Below, in pieces: positions 57,175 through 64,000 of a DNA stretch of 64,000 nucleotides (its first letter is position 1; every line of letters starts with the position of its first letter). Below the pieces are notes generated by a model, which made no database searches, had not been told where the DNA came from, and worked only from the letters and a program-made list of their open reading frames with translations. The translations under genes were made by a program, and so were the position numbers. Source of the DNA: Celeribacter baekdonensis (GTDB lineage: Bacteria > Pseudomonadota > Alphaproteobacteria > Rhodobacterales > Rhodobacteraceae); the NCBI RefSeq assembly GCF_003047105.1, contig NZ_CP028472.1, forward strand, positions 248,001 to 312,000, written 5' to 3'.

Positions 57175-58668
57175 ATGGAACACTATGATGTCGCCATCGT
57201 GGGCTATGGCCCTGCGGGCGCAACTTTGGCTCATCTTTTGGGTCAATGCGGGGTAAAAACGCTGGTTTTGGATCGCGAAAGCGCGGCCTATCACCTACCG
57301 CGCGCGGTGCATTTTGACGCCGAAGTGATGCGGGTGTTTCAGTGGATCGGCATCGCCGACGAAATGGAACCCAAAACGGCGCTGCATCCGGGGATGCAAT
57401 TTGTCGATGCTGACGGCAAACTTTTGCTGGATTGGCCGCGCCCACAGGGCGAAGGGCCGCAAGGTTGGCGCTCGAATTTCCGCTTTCACCAGCCCGATCT
57501 CGAAGAGGTGCTGCGCACCAGTCTGACCGTCCGCAAAGAGGTCACCATTCGCACCCGCTGCGATGTGTTTAACATTGCGGATCAAGGCGATGTGGTGGAA
57601 CTGCGGTTCGAAGACATGTCCTGCGGCAAGGTTGAGCGCGTCACCGCAAGCTATGTGGTCGGTTGTGACGGCGCGCGCTCGCTGGTGCGGCGCTATATTG
57701 AGACCGGGATGGAGGATTACGGATTTCACGAACGTTGGCTGGTGGTCGATGCGATCCTGAAACAGGACAAGCCCGAGCTCGGCGATCATTCGATCCAATA
57801 TTGCCGCCCTGATCGTCCCGCCACCTATGTGCGGGTGCCGGGGATGCGGCGGCGGTGGGAAATCACGGTCAAGCCCGATGAGGATACAAATGAGATTTCC
57901 AAACCGGAGCGGGTGTGGGCGTTGCTTGTCGATTGGTTGACGCCCGAGGATGCCGATTTGGAGCGCACAGCGGTCTATGTGTTCCACTCTCTCGTTGCGG
58001 ATGAGTGGCGCAAGGGGCGGCTTTTGTTGGCCGGTGATGCCTGTCACCAAACCCCGCCGTTCATGGGGCAGGGCATGTGTGCGGGCACCCGCGATGTCGC
58101 CAATCTGTACTGGAAATTGGCGTTGATTTGTCAGGGTAAAGTCACGGGCAAGGCCGCAGAGGCATTGCTGGACAGCTATGAAAGTGAGCGCAAACCCAAT
58201 GCCCGCGAGTATATCCAAACCGCCGTGCGGTTGGGCGGGTTGATCAACACTGCGGGCACCGAAGCCGCCCTGCGCGCCGCTTTTCCAGGCGCCGATGGCT
58301 CGGCCCGGATGAACAGCATCGCGCCGCCTTTGGGCGAAGGGATCGGCGTTGGCGACCTCGCCGGGCGTTTGTTCGGTCAACCGCGCCTGAGCGACGGGCA
58401 GTTGATGGATGATGTGTATCGCCATCAATTCGTTGTCGTCGCCCAGGCCGATGTGGCGCAGGGTTTGAACCTGCCCGACGGTGTCGCCTTGGTCACAACG
58501 GACCACTCAAACGCCGCGGATCACCTTGCTCGGCTTGGTGCCCGCGCCACCGTGCTTCGCCCCGACCGCCACACGCTGGGCGGGGCCAATACAAAAGAGG
58601 AGCTGACGGCGCTTTTGGCCCTCGTGCTCCCCAATCCTATCGAAACGCAACAACCTGAACGGGTCTGA
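57175..58668 (+). CDS. FAD aromatic hydroxylase, MhpA-like
   Basis: A group A flavoprotein hydroxylase (497 aa): FAD motif G-Y-G-P-A-G-A-T near residue 10, a D-G-A-R-S motif near 165, and the second FAD motif G-D-A-C-H-Q-T-P-P near 290. The closest family is 3-(3-hydroxyphenyl)propionate hydroxylase, which adds a second ortho hydroxyl. It starts 2 bp after the dioxygenase stop codon. The substrate is probably a monohydroxy aromatic acid. Confidence 0.87.
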   Translation: MEHYDVAIVGYGPAGATLAHLLGQCGVKTLVLDRESAAYHLPRAVHFDAEVMRVFQWIGIADEMEPKTALHPGMQFVDADGKLLLDWPRPQGEGPQGWRSNFRFHQPDLEEVLRTSLTVRKEVTIRTRCDVFNIADQGDVVELRFEDMSCGKVERVTASYVVGCDGARSLVRRYIETGMEDYGFHERWLVVDAILKQDKPELGDHSIQYCRPDRPATYVRVPGMRRRWEITVKPDEDTNEISKPERVWALLVDWLTPEDADLERTAVYVFHSLVADEWRKGRLLLAGDACHQTPPFMGQGMCAGTRDVANLYWKLALICQGKVTGKAAEALLDSYESERKPNAREYIQTAVRLGGLINTAGTEAALRAAFPGADGSARMNSIAPPLGEGIGVGDLAGRLFGQPRLSDGQLMDDVYRHQFVVVAQADVAQGLNLPDGVALVTTDHSNAADHLARLGARATVLRPDRHTLGGANTKEELTALLALVLPNPIETQQPERV

Positions 58669-58672
58669 ACCA

Positions 58673-59515
58673 ATGAAACTTTGCTCTTTTACCAAGGACG
58701 GCACGTCCTCTTATGGTCTCGTCACTGAGGCTGGCATCGTCGATCTCGGCAAACGCTTTGGCGCGCCGACGCTACGCGATTTTTTGGCCACAGGCGACAT
58801 GGCGGCCGCCGCAGCCCTGGTCTCTGCGGATGCCGATTATGGCTTTGACGATGTGGCGCATGATCCGGTGATCCCGAACCCGGATAAAATCATCTGTGTC
58901 GGCTTGAACTATCATGCCCATATCGAGGAAACCGGCCGCGAAGAAACCCCGAACCCGGTGCTTTTTGCGCGCTATCAGGGGTCGCAGATCGGGCACAATG
59001 CGCCGCTGATCAAACCGCTTGAATCGGATAAATTCGACTATGAGGGTGAGGTCGCCGTGATCATCGGCAAAGAGGGCCGCCGCATTTCGGAAGCGGATGC
59101 GATGGATTATGTGGCGGGCTATGCCTGTTACAACGACGGGTCCGTGCGCGATTGGCAAAAGCACACGCATCAATTCATGCCGGGCAAAACCTTTGCCGGG
59201 ACGGGCGGTTTTGGCCCGTGGATGGTGACGGCGGATGAGATCGAAGATCACACCAAAATGCGTCTCCAAACCCGGTTGAATGGCGAAACCGTACAAGACA
59301 CCACGCTCGATATGCTGGTCTGTTCGATCCCGCGTTTGATTGCCTATTGCTCGACCATCCTGCCGCTGTTGCCCGGCGATGTGATTGTTTCCGGTACGCC
59401 GGGCGGGGTTGGCGCGCGTCGCACACCGCCGCTGTTCATGAAAGACGGTGATATTTGTGAAGTCGAAGTGTCAGGCGTTGGCATTTTGTCCAACCCGGTC
59501 AAAGCGGAAGTCTAA
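58673..59515 (+). CDS. Fumarylacetoacetate hydrolase family protein (second)
   Basis: A 280-aa FAH-family protein, with C-V-G-L-N-Y-H-A-H near residue 77, metal Glu residues in Y-E-G-E-V-A near 124, and G-T-P-G-G-V-G near 242. It likely hydrolyses or hydrates the meta-cleavage product formed by the preceding two enzymes. It is only moderately like the FAH protein at 35760, so the two probably serve different routes. Confidence 0.86.
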   Translation: MKLCSFTKDGTSSYGLVTEAGIVDLGKRFGAPTLRDFLATGDMAAAAALVSADADYGFDDVAHDPVIPNPDKIICVGLNYHAHIEETGREETPNPVLFARYQGSQIGHNAPLIKPLESDKFDYEGEVAVIIGKEGRRISEADAMDYVAGYACYNDGSVRDWQKHTHQFMPGKTFAGTGGFGPWMVTADEIEDHTKMRLQTRLNGETVQDTTLDMLVCSIPRLIAYCSTILPLLPGDVIVSGTPGGVGARRTPPLFMKDGDICEVEVSGVGILSNPVKAEV

Positions 59516-59553
59516 GGCTTACGCACAGGGTCGGAGTGTGGCAGTCTCAGGCG

Positions 59554-60351
59554 ATGATGGCTTCTGGTTCCGACACCTCTGCGACCTCTTCTGGCGGGTC
59601 CGTGCGCGCGCTTGCGCGTGGGCTTGCCATTTTGCGCTATGTGAACCGGATGGGCGAAACCCGACCCGGTGAAATTGCCAAGGCGCTGAACCTGCCGCGC
59701 CCGACCGTCTACCGGCTTTTGGAAACGTTGGAGGAATTGGGCTATGTCGCCTTTTCCGCCACCTCCAATTATGTGCGCGTGACGCGATTTGCCGCCGCTT
59801 TGGGCGATGGCTATGCCTTGACCTCTGAACTGTCACAGGCGGCGGGGCCTTTGTTTGCCGAATATGGTCAACGGCTTGTCTGGCCGCTTGATCTGACCAT
59901 TTACAACAATGCAGCGATGGTCATTCAGGAGACCACCCATGGCCGGTCTCCGCTGTCGATTGACCGGGGCATGACCGGGTATAAATTACCGGTGTTGCGC
60001 ACCTCGGCGGGGCGGGCCTATCTGAGTTTTTGTTCGGATGAGGAACGGCTTTTGATCCTAGAACATCTGCGTCGGCTCAATGATCCTGAGGATGTTCCGT
60101 TTTTGGAACCGCGCTGGTTGGAGCAATTGTTTGAACAGACCCGCGCACGTGGCGTCGCCATCCGCGACAGTGGCGAATTTCGCGCGCAAACAGCATCGCT
60201 TGCCGTGCCGATCAGATCGGGCGGCAATGTTTTGGGCTGTGTCTCGATCATCTGGATTCGCAGCGCCATGAGCACCGGCAAAGCGCGCGAGACCTTCACC
60301 GCAGCTCTCTCAGAGCTTGCCGATAAAATCGCCGGGTCCTTGCCGGATTGA
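59554..60351 (+). CDS. IclR-family regulator
   Basis: A regulator of about 265 aa: an N-terminal winged helix (A-K-A-L-N-L-P-R-P-T-V-Y-R-L-L near residue 45) and a C-terminal effector domain. Comparable proteins (MhpR type) activate 3-hydroxyphenylpropionate degradation operons. It lies directly after the meta-cleavage genes on the same strand. The exact start is uncertain: ATG at 59554 or 59557, or GTG at 59536. Confidence 0.83.
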   Translation: MMASGSDTSATSSGGSVRALARGLAILRYVNRMGETRPGEIAKALNLPRPTVYRLLETLEELGYVAFSATSNYVRVTRFAAALGDGYALTSELSQAAGPLFAEYGQRLVWPLDLTIYNNAAMVIQETTHGRSPLSIDRGMTGYKLPVLRTSAGRAYLSFCSDEERLLILEHLRRLNDPEDVPFLEPRWLEQLFEQTRARGVAIRDSGEFRAQTASLAVPIRSGGNVLGCVSIIWIRSAMSTGKARETFTAALSELADKIAGSLPD

Positions 60352-60470
60352 CCGCCCAGCCCACGGCAAACACCGCATGTGCACTGTCTGATGGATGGAC
60401 AGGGGCACGCTTTGGTTTGCCTTTCTCCGCCCCTGATCTACCTCAGAGTCAAATTATAGGGATGCGCAAA

Positions 60471-61070
60471 ATGAAACTGTTCCATTCTCCGGGCTCCTGC
60501 TCACTGGGTATTCGTATTCTGCTCGAACAGATCGGGTGCCCCTACACGGTGGAGGTCACGGACCTGAAACAGGGCGCGCAGCGCAGCGCATCCTATCTGG
60601 CGCTGAACCCAAAGGGAAAGGTGCCGGCGCTGTTGCTGCCGAATGGCGATGTTTTGACCGAATTTCCGGTGATTGCCTATTGGCTGGCCCGCCGCTTTCC
60701 AGATGCGGCGCTGTTGCCCAAAGCGTTGGAGCAGGAGGTGCGTGTGATGGAACTGACCGAACATATCGTCTCTGGCCTGCATATGCGGGGGTCGGTGTTT
60801 GCCATGATGCCGCAGAAATTCACCTCCGATCCGACGGTTCAGACGGAGTTGCGTCAGCACGGGCAGGGCGTTGTGACCGACGGGTTTGATCGCCTCACCC
60901 GTCAACTCGGCGACGGACCTTATCTGTTCGACGGGTTCACCATCGCAGATGCTGCCGCCTATTATCTTTTGTCATGGCACGACCGGATTGGCGTCGAGCT
61001 TCCGGCTGCCCTTCAGGCCTATGTCGACCGGCTGTCACAGCGGCCTTCGATTGTCGCAAGCCTCGCGTGA
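60471..61070 (+). CDS. Beta-class glutathione S-transferase
   Basis: A bacterial GST (199 aa). The N-terminal thioredoxin fold starts M-K-L-F-H-S-P-G-S-C-S-L, with the Cys at position 10 typical of beta-class enzymes, and the N-P-K-G-K-V-P segment near 49 binds glutathione. In aromatic pathways such proteins can isomerise ring-cleavage products or detoxify electrophiles. The start at 60471 is chosen because the family begins here; AGGG lies upstream. Confidence 0.82.
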   Translation: MKLFHSPGSCSLGIRILLEQIGCPYTVEVTDLKQGAQRSASYLALNPKGKVPALLLPNGDVLTEFPVIAYWLARRFPDAALLPKALEQEVRVMELTEHIVSGLHMRGSVFAMMPQKFTSDPTVQTELRQHGQGVVTDGFDRLTRQLGDGPYLFDGFTIADAAAYYLLSWHDRIGVELPAALQAYVDRLSQRPSIVASLA

Positions 61071-61204
61071 CATGTGGCACTGGACGATGCTGGTTAGCGT
61101 ATAACAGCCTGTTGCACGCAAACGGGCGTGGGAGCGCAAACATGGATCAGCCCCGTTTTTAGGCTTCACAGCGCCCATGATTCCCATTAGGAAAAACCCG
61201 CTTT
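61071..61204 (+). other. Gap before the cobalamin riboswitch
   Basis: No gene or clear promoter was recognised in these 134 bases. The promoter of the riboswitch-controlled operon should lie here or just before. Confidence 0.5.
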
Positions 61205-61385
61205 GGTCCGGGCGGTTCTCCGTCCGGTTAAAAGGGAATGTGGTTCGGTTCACCCAATGGGTGCCAAGTCCACAACTGCCCCCGCAACTGTAGGCGGAGA
61301 GCGAAGCCGGAAAATGCCACTGTCGCACATTGGGCGACGGGAAGGTTCGGCCCAGCTAAGACCCGTGAGTCAGGAGACCTGCCAA
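61205..61385 (+). ncRNA. Cobalamin (B12) riboswitch
   Basis: The conserved elements occur in order: AAAGGGAA (61230-61237), GCAACTGTAG within the core (61284-61293), and the B12 box GAGTCAGGAGACCTGCC (61367-61383), which differs from the usual AGCCAGGAGACCTGCC by one or two bases. It lies about 145 bp upstream of a btuB gene, as in many proteobacteria, and would repress it when adenosylcobalamin is plentiful. Confidence 0.92.
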
Positions 61386-61530
61386 GGTGCTCACCCTGTT
61401 CGGACGCGTGGGGCGTGCCGGGCTGCGGACGTTCCGCATGTGGTGATTTCACCGTCTGCGGGGGGTCACTTTCCCTCGACTGACATTGTTCACATCCGCG
61501 ACCTTCAAGGGGCGTTTTCGAGGGATATAC

Positions 61531-63390
61531 ATGAACCGCTTTACCGTTTTGGCCGCATCCGCTGGCCTGCTCTCACTCTCCGCGCCGGTTGTCGCGCAGG
61601 ACACATTCGTTTTGGACGAGATCATCGTCACCGGCGGGCTATCCCCGATTGCCGCCGAAAAATATGGCCGCGCCGTCAGTGTCGTGACCGCAGATGACAT
61701 CAAGGATCGCGGCATCACCACGGTGCAGGACGCGCTGCGCGCTTTGCCCGGTGTATCGGTCAGTGGCTCTGGTCCCAGTTCGACCCAAGTTCGTATGCGT
61801 GGCGGCGAGGGCAACCACACGCTGGTCCTGATCGACGGCATTGCCGCCGCCGGGGGCGATGGGGAATATATTTTCAGCGGTCTGGAAACCGCCAATATCG
61901 AGCGCATCGAAGTGCTGCGCGGCCCGCAATCGGTCTATTACGGCTCAAATGCTTCCGCCGGTGTGATCAACATCATCACCCGCAAAGGCGGCGAGGGCAC
62001 AACACTGAATGGTCGCATTGAGGTTGGTTCCGGCACCACCGCAAGCACCTTTGTGGCACGCAGGGACGCGCGTGGCGGTGTGTCTTTGGCATTGTCACAC
62101 ATGGATGATCCGGGCTTTGATCAATCGGGCGATGGTGGTGAAAAGGACGGGCTGACGCGCTCCACCGCGATCCTGTCGGGCGATTATCAGGCGACGGACG
62201 CTCTGAAACTGGGCTTTACCCTGCGCCGCTCTGAGGAACGCTACGAATATGACAGCGCAAATTGGCTGGCGAGCGATGCGGACAGCTATATGATGGATGA
62301 TCCCAGCCAGTATGCCAATCGTGATGAGCTGACTGCTGGCGTCTTTGGCGAATACAGCATGATGGAGGGGCGATTGACCCACCGTCTGGCCGTTGAAACC
62401 ACCCGCAATCAGTTGCAAAACAATGGCGGGGCCACCACCAAAACCACCACTGACGCGGTGAAATACCGGCTCAGCTATGGCATTGACGGCGCGGTGGATC
62501 AGGCGGATCAACTTGTGAACCTTTTGCTGGAACATCGCGAAGATGACAGCAGCTCGAACCCGGCCTATGGCCGCGCGGCAACATCCGTGGCACTCGAATA
62601 TCGCGGTAGCTTTGCCTCAGGGTTTGATGTTCAAGCCGGAGCGCGGTTCGACGACAACGATGTCTTCAAGGATGCGACAACATGGAACCTCGGCCTGTCC
62701 TATCTCATGGACAATGGTGTGCGCTTACATGGCTCTGCGGGCGAGGGGGTGGTCAATCCCACCTATTTCGAACTCTATGCCGACGCCTTTGGTTATACTG
62801 GGAACCCGAACCTGCAACCCGAGCGCAATCTCAGCTATGATCTCGGTGTCGAACTGCCGATTTTTAGCGATCGCGGCACGGTGGATGTGACCCTGTTTTA
62901 CGAGCGGCTGAAGGATGAGATCACGGACCTCAACACTGGGCCAGGAACCTACACGAGTATCAACCAGATCGGGAACAGTCATCGACGCGGCGTTGAGATT
63001 GCAGGTGTGCTTGAGGCCACCGACGCGCTGTCTCTGCGTCTAGGCTACACCTATCTTGAGGCCGAAAACCCCGACAAAAGCGTCGAAATCCGCCGTCCGC
63101 GCCACGAATTGACACTTGGCGGCACGCTTGACGCCTTTGGCGGGCGCGGCTCGGTTTCGGCCGATCTGCGCCATGTGGCGGGCAATTACGACACGCAGTA
63201 CTGGGGGAGCTATCAAACGGTCAAACTGCCCAGCTTCACCACCGTCAATGTGGCGGCGCATTATGATCTGACAGATCATGTGCAACTCACCGGGCGGGTC
63301 GACAATCTCTTTGATGCGGAGACCACCGATGTTTGGGGCTATGCCACGCGGGGCCGCGCCGTTTACGTCGGGCTCAATGCGCAGTTCTAG
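61531..63390 (+). CDS. btuB: TonB-dependent cobalamin receptor BtuB
   Basis: An outer-membrane receptor (619 aa) with a signal peptide ending V-A-Q near residue 22 and a TonB-box-like L-D-E-I-I-V-T-G. The plug domain spans about 50-160, with R-I-E-V-L-R-G-P-Q-S-V-Y-Y-G-S-N-A-S-A-G-V-I-N a hallmark. A 22-strand barrel ends in A-Q-F. The riboswitch upstream supports vitamin B12 as ligand. The start at 61531 gives the signal peptide directly; the longer upstream reading does not. Confidence 0.93.
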   Translation: MNRFTVLAASAGLLSLSAPVVAQDTFVLDEIIVTGGLSPIAAEKYGRAVSVVTADDIKDRGITTVQDALRALPGVSVSGSGPSSTQVRMRGGEGNHTLVLIDGIAAAGGDGEYIFSGLETANIERIEVLRGPQSVYYGSNASAGVINIITRKGGEGTTLNGRIEVGSGTTASTFVARRDARGGVSLALSHMDDPGFDQSGDGGEKDGLTRSTAILSGDYQATDALKLGFTLRRSEERYEYDSANWLASDADSYMMDDPSQYANRDELTAGVFGEYSMMEGRLTHRLAVETTRNQLQNNGGATTKTTTDAVKYRLSYGIDGAVDQADQLVNLLLEHREDDSSSNPAYGRAATSVALEYRGSFASGFDVQAGARFDDNDVFKDATTWNLGLSYLMDNGVRLHGSAGEGVVNPTYFELYADAFGYTGNPNLQPERNLSYDLGVELPIFSDRGTVDVTLFYERLKDEITDLNTGPGTYTSINQIGNSHRRGVEIAGVLEATDALSLRLGYTYLEAENPDKSVEIRRPRHELTLGGTLDAFGGRGSVSADLRHVAGNYDTQYWGSYQTVKLPSFTTVNVAAHYDLTDHVQLTGRVDNLFDAETTDVWGYATRGRAVYVGLNAQF

Positions 63391-64000
63391 GGCCATTTTT
63401 GGTCTCGCTCTGTCGGGGGTGCTGATATGCAGCGCCCCCGTCATGACGCACGCGGAGGCCCCCGCACGCGTTGTCTCGATGAACCTGTGCACCGATCAGC
63501 TTGCGATGATGCTGGCCGCACAGGGACAATTAAAATCGGTGTCTTTCTTAGCCTCAGATCCGCGCTCGTCCGCAATGGCGGACGAGGCCAAAGCCTATCC
63601 CGCCAACCGCGGTCAGGCCGAAGAGATTTATCTGATGCAGCCTGATCTGGTGGTTGCCGGGGCATATACTTCTCGCGCCACCGTCGCCTTATTGCAACGT
63701 CTGGGCATACGGGTCGAGATTTTCGCGCCTGTCACCACACTGGACGACGTGCCCGCACAGATCGCGCGGATGGGCGATGTTTTGGGCCAACAGGACAAAG
63801 CCGCAGAGGTCATTACGGCCTATGACGCGGATTTGAAAGCCTTTCAAAATGAGGGCGGTCGTAGCCCCACCGCCGTGCTCTATGAGGCCAACGGCTATAC
63901 CTCAGGGGCGCAAAGCCTGTCGGGACAAATCTTGGCCACGGCAGGGTTCACCAATCTGGCCGACGAGCCGACCTATGCCTGGGGCGGCAACATGCCTCTT
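63377..64000 (+). CDS. btuF: Periplasmic cobalamin-binding protein BtuF-like (partial, runs off the window)
   Basis: The first 208 residues of an ABC-type metal/vitamin binding protein. A signal peptide ends at H-A-E near residue 27, followed by the class III opening R-V-V-S-M-N-L-C-T-D and P-D-L-V-V-A-G near 91. The ATG at 63377 overlaps the end of btuB by 14 bp, so the two are co-translated under the same riboswitch. The ligand is assigned by context; haem- or siderophore-binding relatives look similar. Confidence 0.8.
   Translation, partial: MRSSRAIFGLALSGVLICSAPVMTHAEAPARVVSMNLCTDQLAMMLAAQGQLKSVSFLASDPRSSAMADEAKAYPANRGQAEEIYLMQPDLVVAGAYTSRATVALLQRLGIRVEIFAPVTTLDDVPAQIARMGDVLGQQDKAAEVITAYDADLKAFQNEGGRSPTAVLYEANGYTSGAQSLSGQILATAGFTNLADEPTYAWGGNMPL

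Noticed and set aside
57295..58506. Minus-strand open frame of 403 codons opposite the MhpA-like hydroxylase
   Set aside because: Antisense shadow with no domain; the plus-strand gene has both FAD motifs.

Overview
The window reads as chromosomal or large-plasmid DNA from an aerobic alphaproteobacterium, probably Rhodobacterales (Roseobacter/Labrenzia type). I infer this from recalled similarity of the proteins (for example an isatin hydrolase very close to the Labrenzia aggregata enzyme), TRAP and peptide-type ABC uptake systems, and a moderately GC-rich coding style with AT-rich promoters. No rRNA, tRNA, CRISPR array, insertion sequence or replication origin was seen. Almost everything is catabolic: oxygenases, CoA-thioester chemistry, transporters and regulators.

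Region 1 (1-17.5 kb, + strand) is a complete soluble di-iron monooxygenase operon of the propane/acetone/phenol (PrmABCD, MimABCD) family. It encodes hydroxylase alpha, reductase, hydroxylase beta, coupling protein, amidohydrolase, a DUF59-type assembly protein, a dedicated GroEL, an alcohol dehydrogenase, a glyoxalase-like protein, a Tat-exported small subunit with a GMC dehydrogenase, KatG, a small unknown protein and a sigma-54 activator. A textbook -24/-12 promoter lies at 333-348 with repeat-rich enhancer candidates upstream. Several boundaries inside the operon carry strong hairpins.

Region 2 (17.5-37.4 kb) holds a StyAB-like two-component flavin monooxygenase with an SDR, an AraC regulator, and a long leftward cluster. 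From its promoter end the cluster reads: isatin hydrolase, FAD oxidoreductase, MarR, indolepyruvate:ferredoxin oxidoreductase-like IorA and IorB, second FAD oxidoreductase, oligopeptide-type ABC importer. A divergent cupin-FAH-SDR trio runs rightward. Region 3 (37.4-53 kb) is an anthranilate-CoA module: 2-aminobenzoyl-CoA monooxygenase/reductase, SDR, hotdog thioesterases and RidA on the minus strand. On the plus strand are a group D indole/IAA-type flavin monooxygenase with its flavin reductase, a SnoaL protein, cupin, esterase, outer-membrane channel and 2-aminobenzoate-CoA ligase. Read together, regions 2 and 3 suggest indole or indole-acid -> isatin -> isatinate -> anthranilate or anthraniloyl-CoA -> dearomatised CoA ester. 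The most interesting inference is that IorAB may turn isatinate (an aryl 2-oxoacid) directly into anthraniloyl-CoA.

Region 4 (53-61 kb) is a TRAP transporter followed by an extradiol dioxygenase, an MhpA-like hydroxylase, an FAH hydrolase, an IclR regulator and a beta-class GST, which together make a meta-cleavage module. Region 5 (61.2-64 kb) is a cobalamin riboswitch, BtuB and a BtuF-like binding protein cut by the window edge.

Caveat: seven genes are each broken by what looks like one missing base in a G or C run (7994, 11808, 18769, 30669, 42795, 49030, 50478). Adding one base restores a normal full-length protein in every case, so I treat these as probable sequencing or assembly errors and annotate the reconstructed genes.
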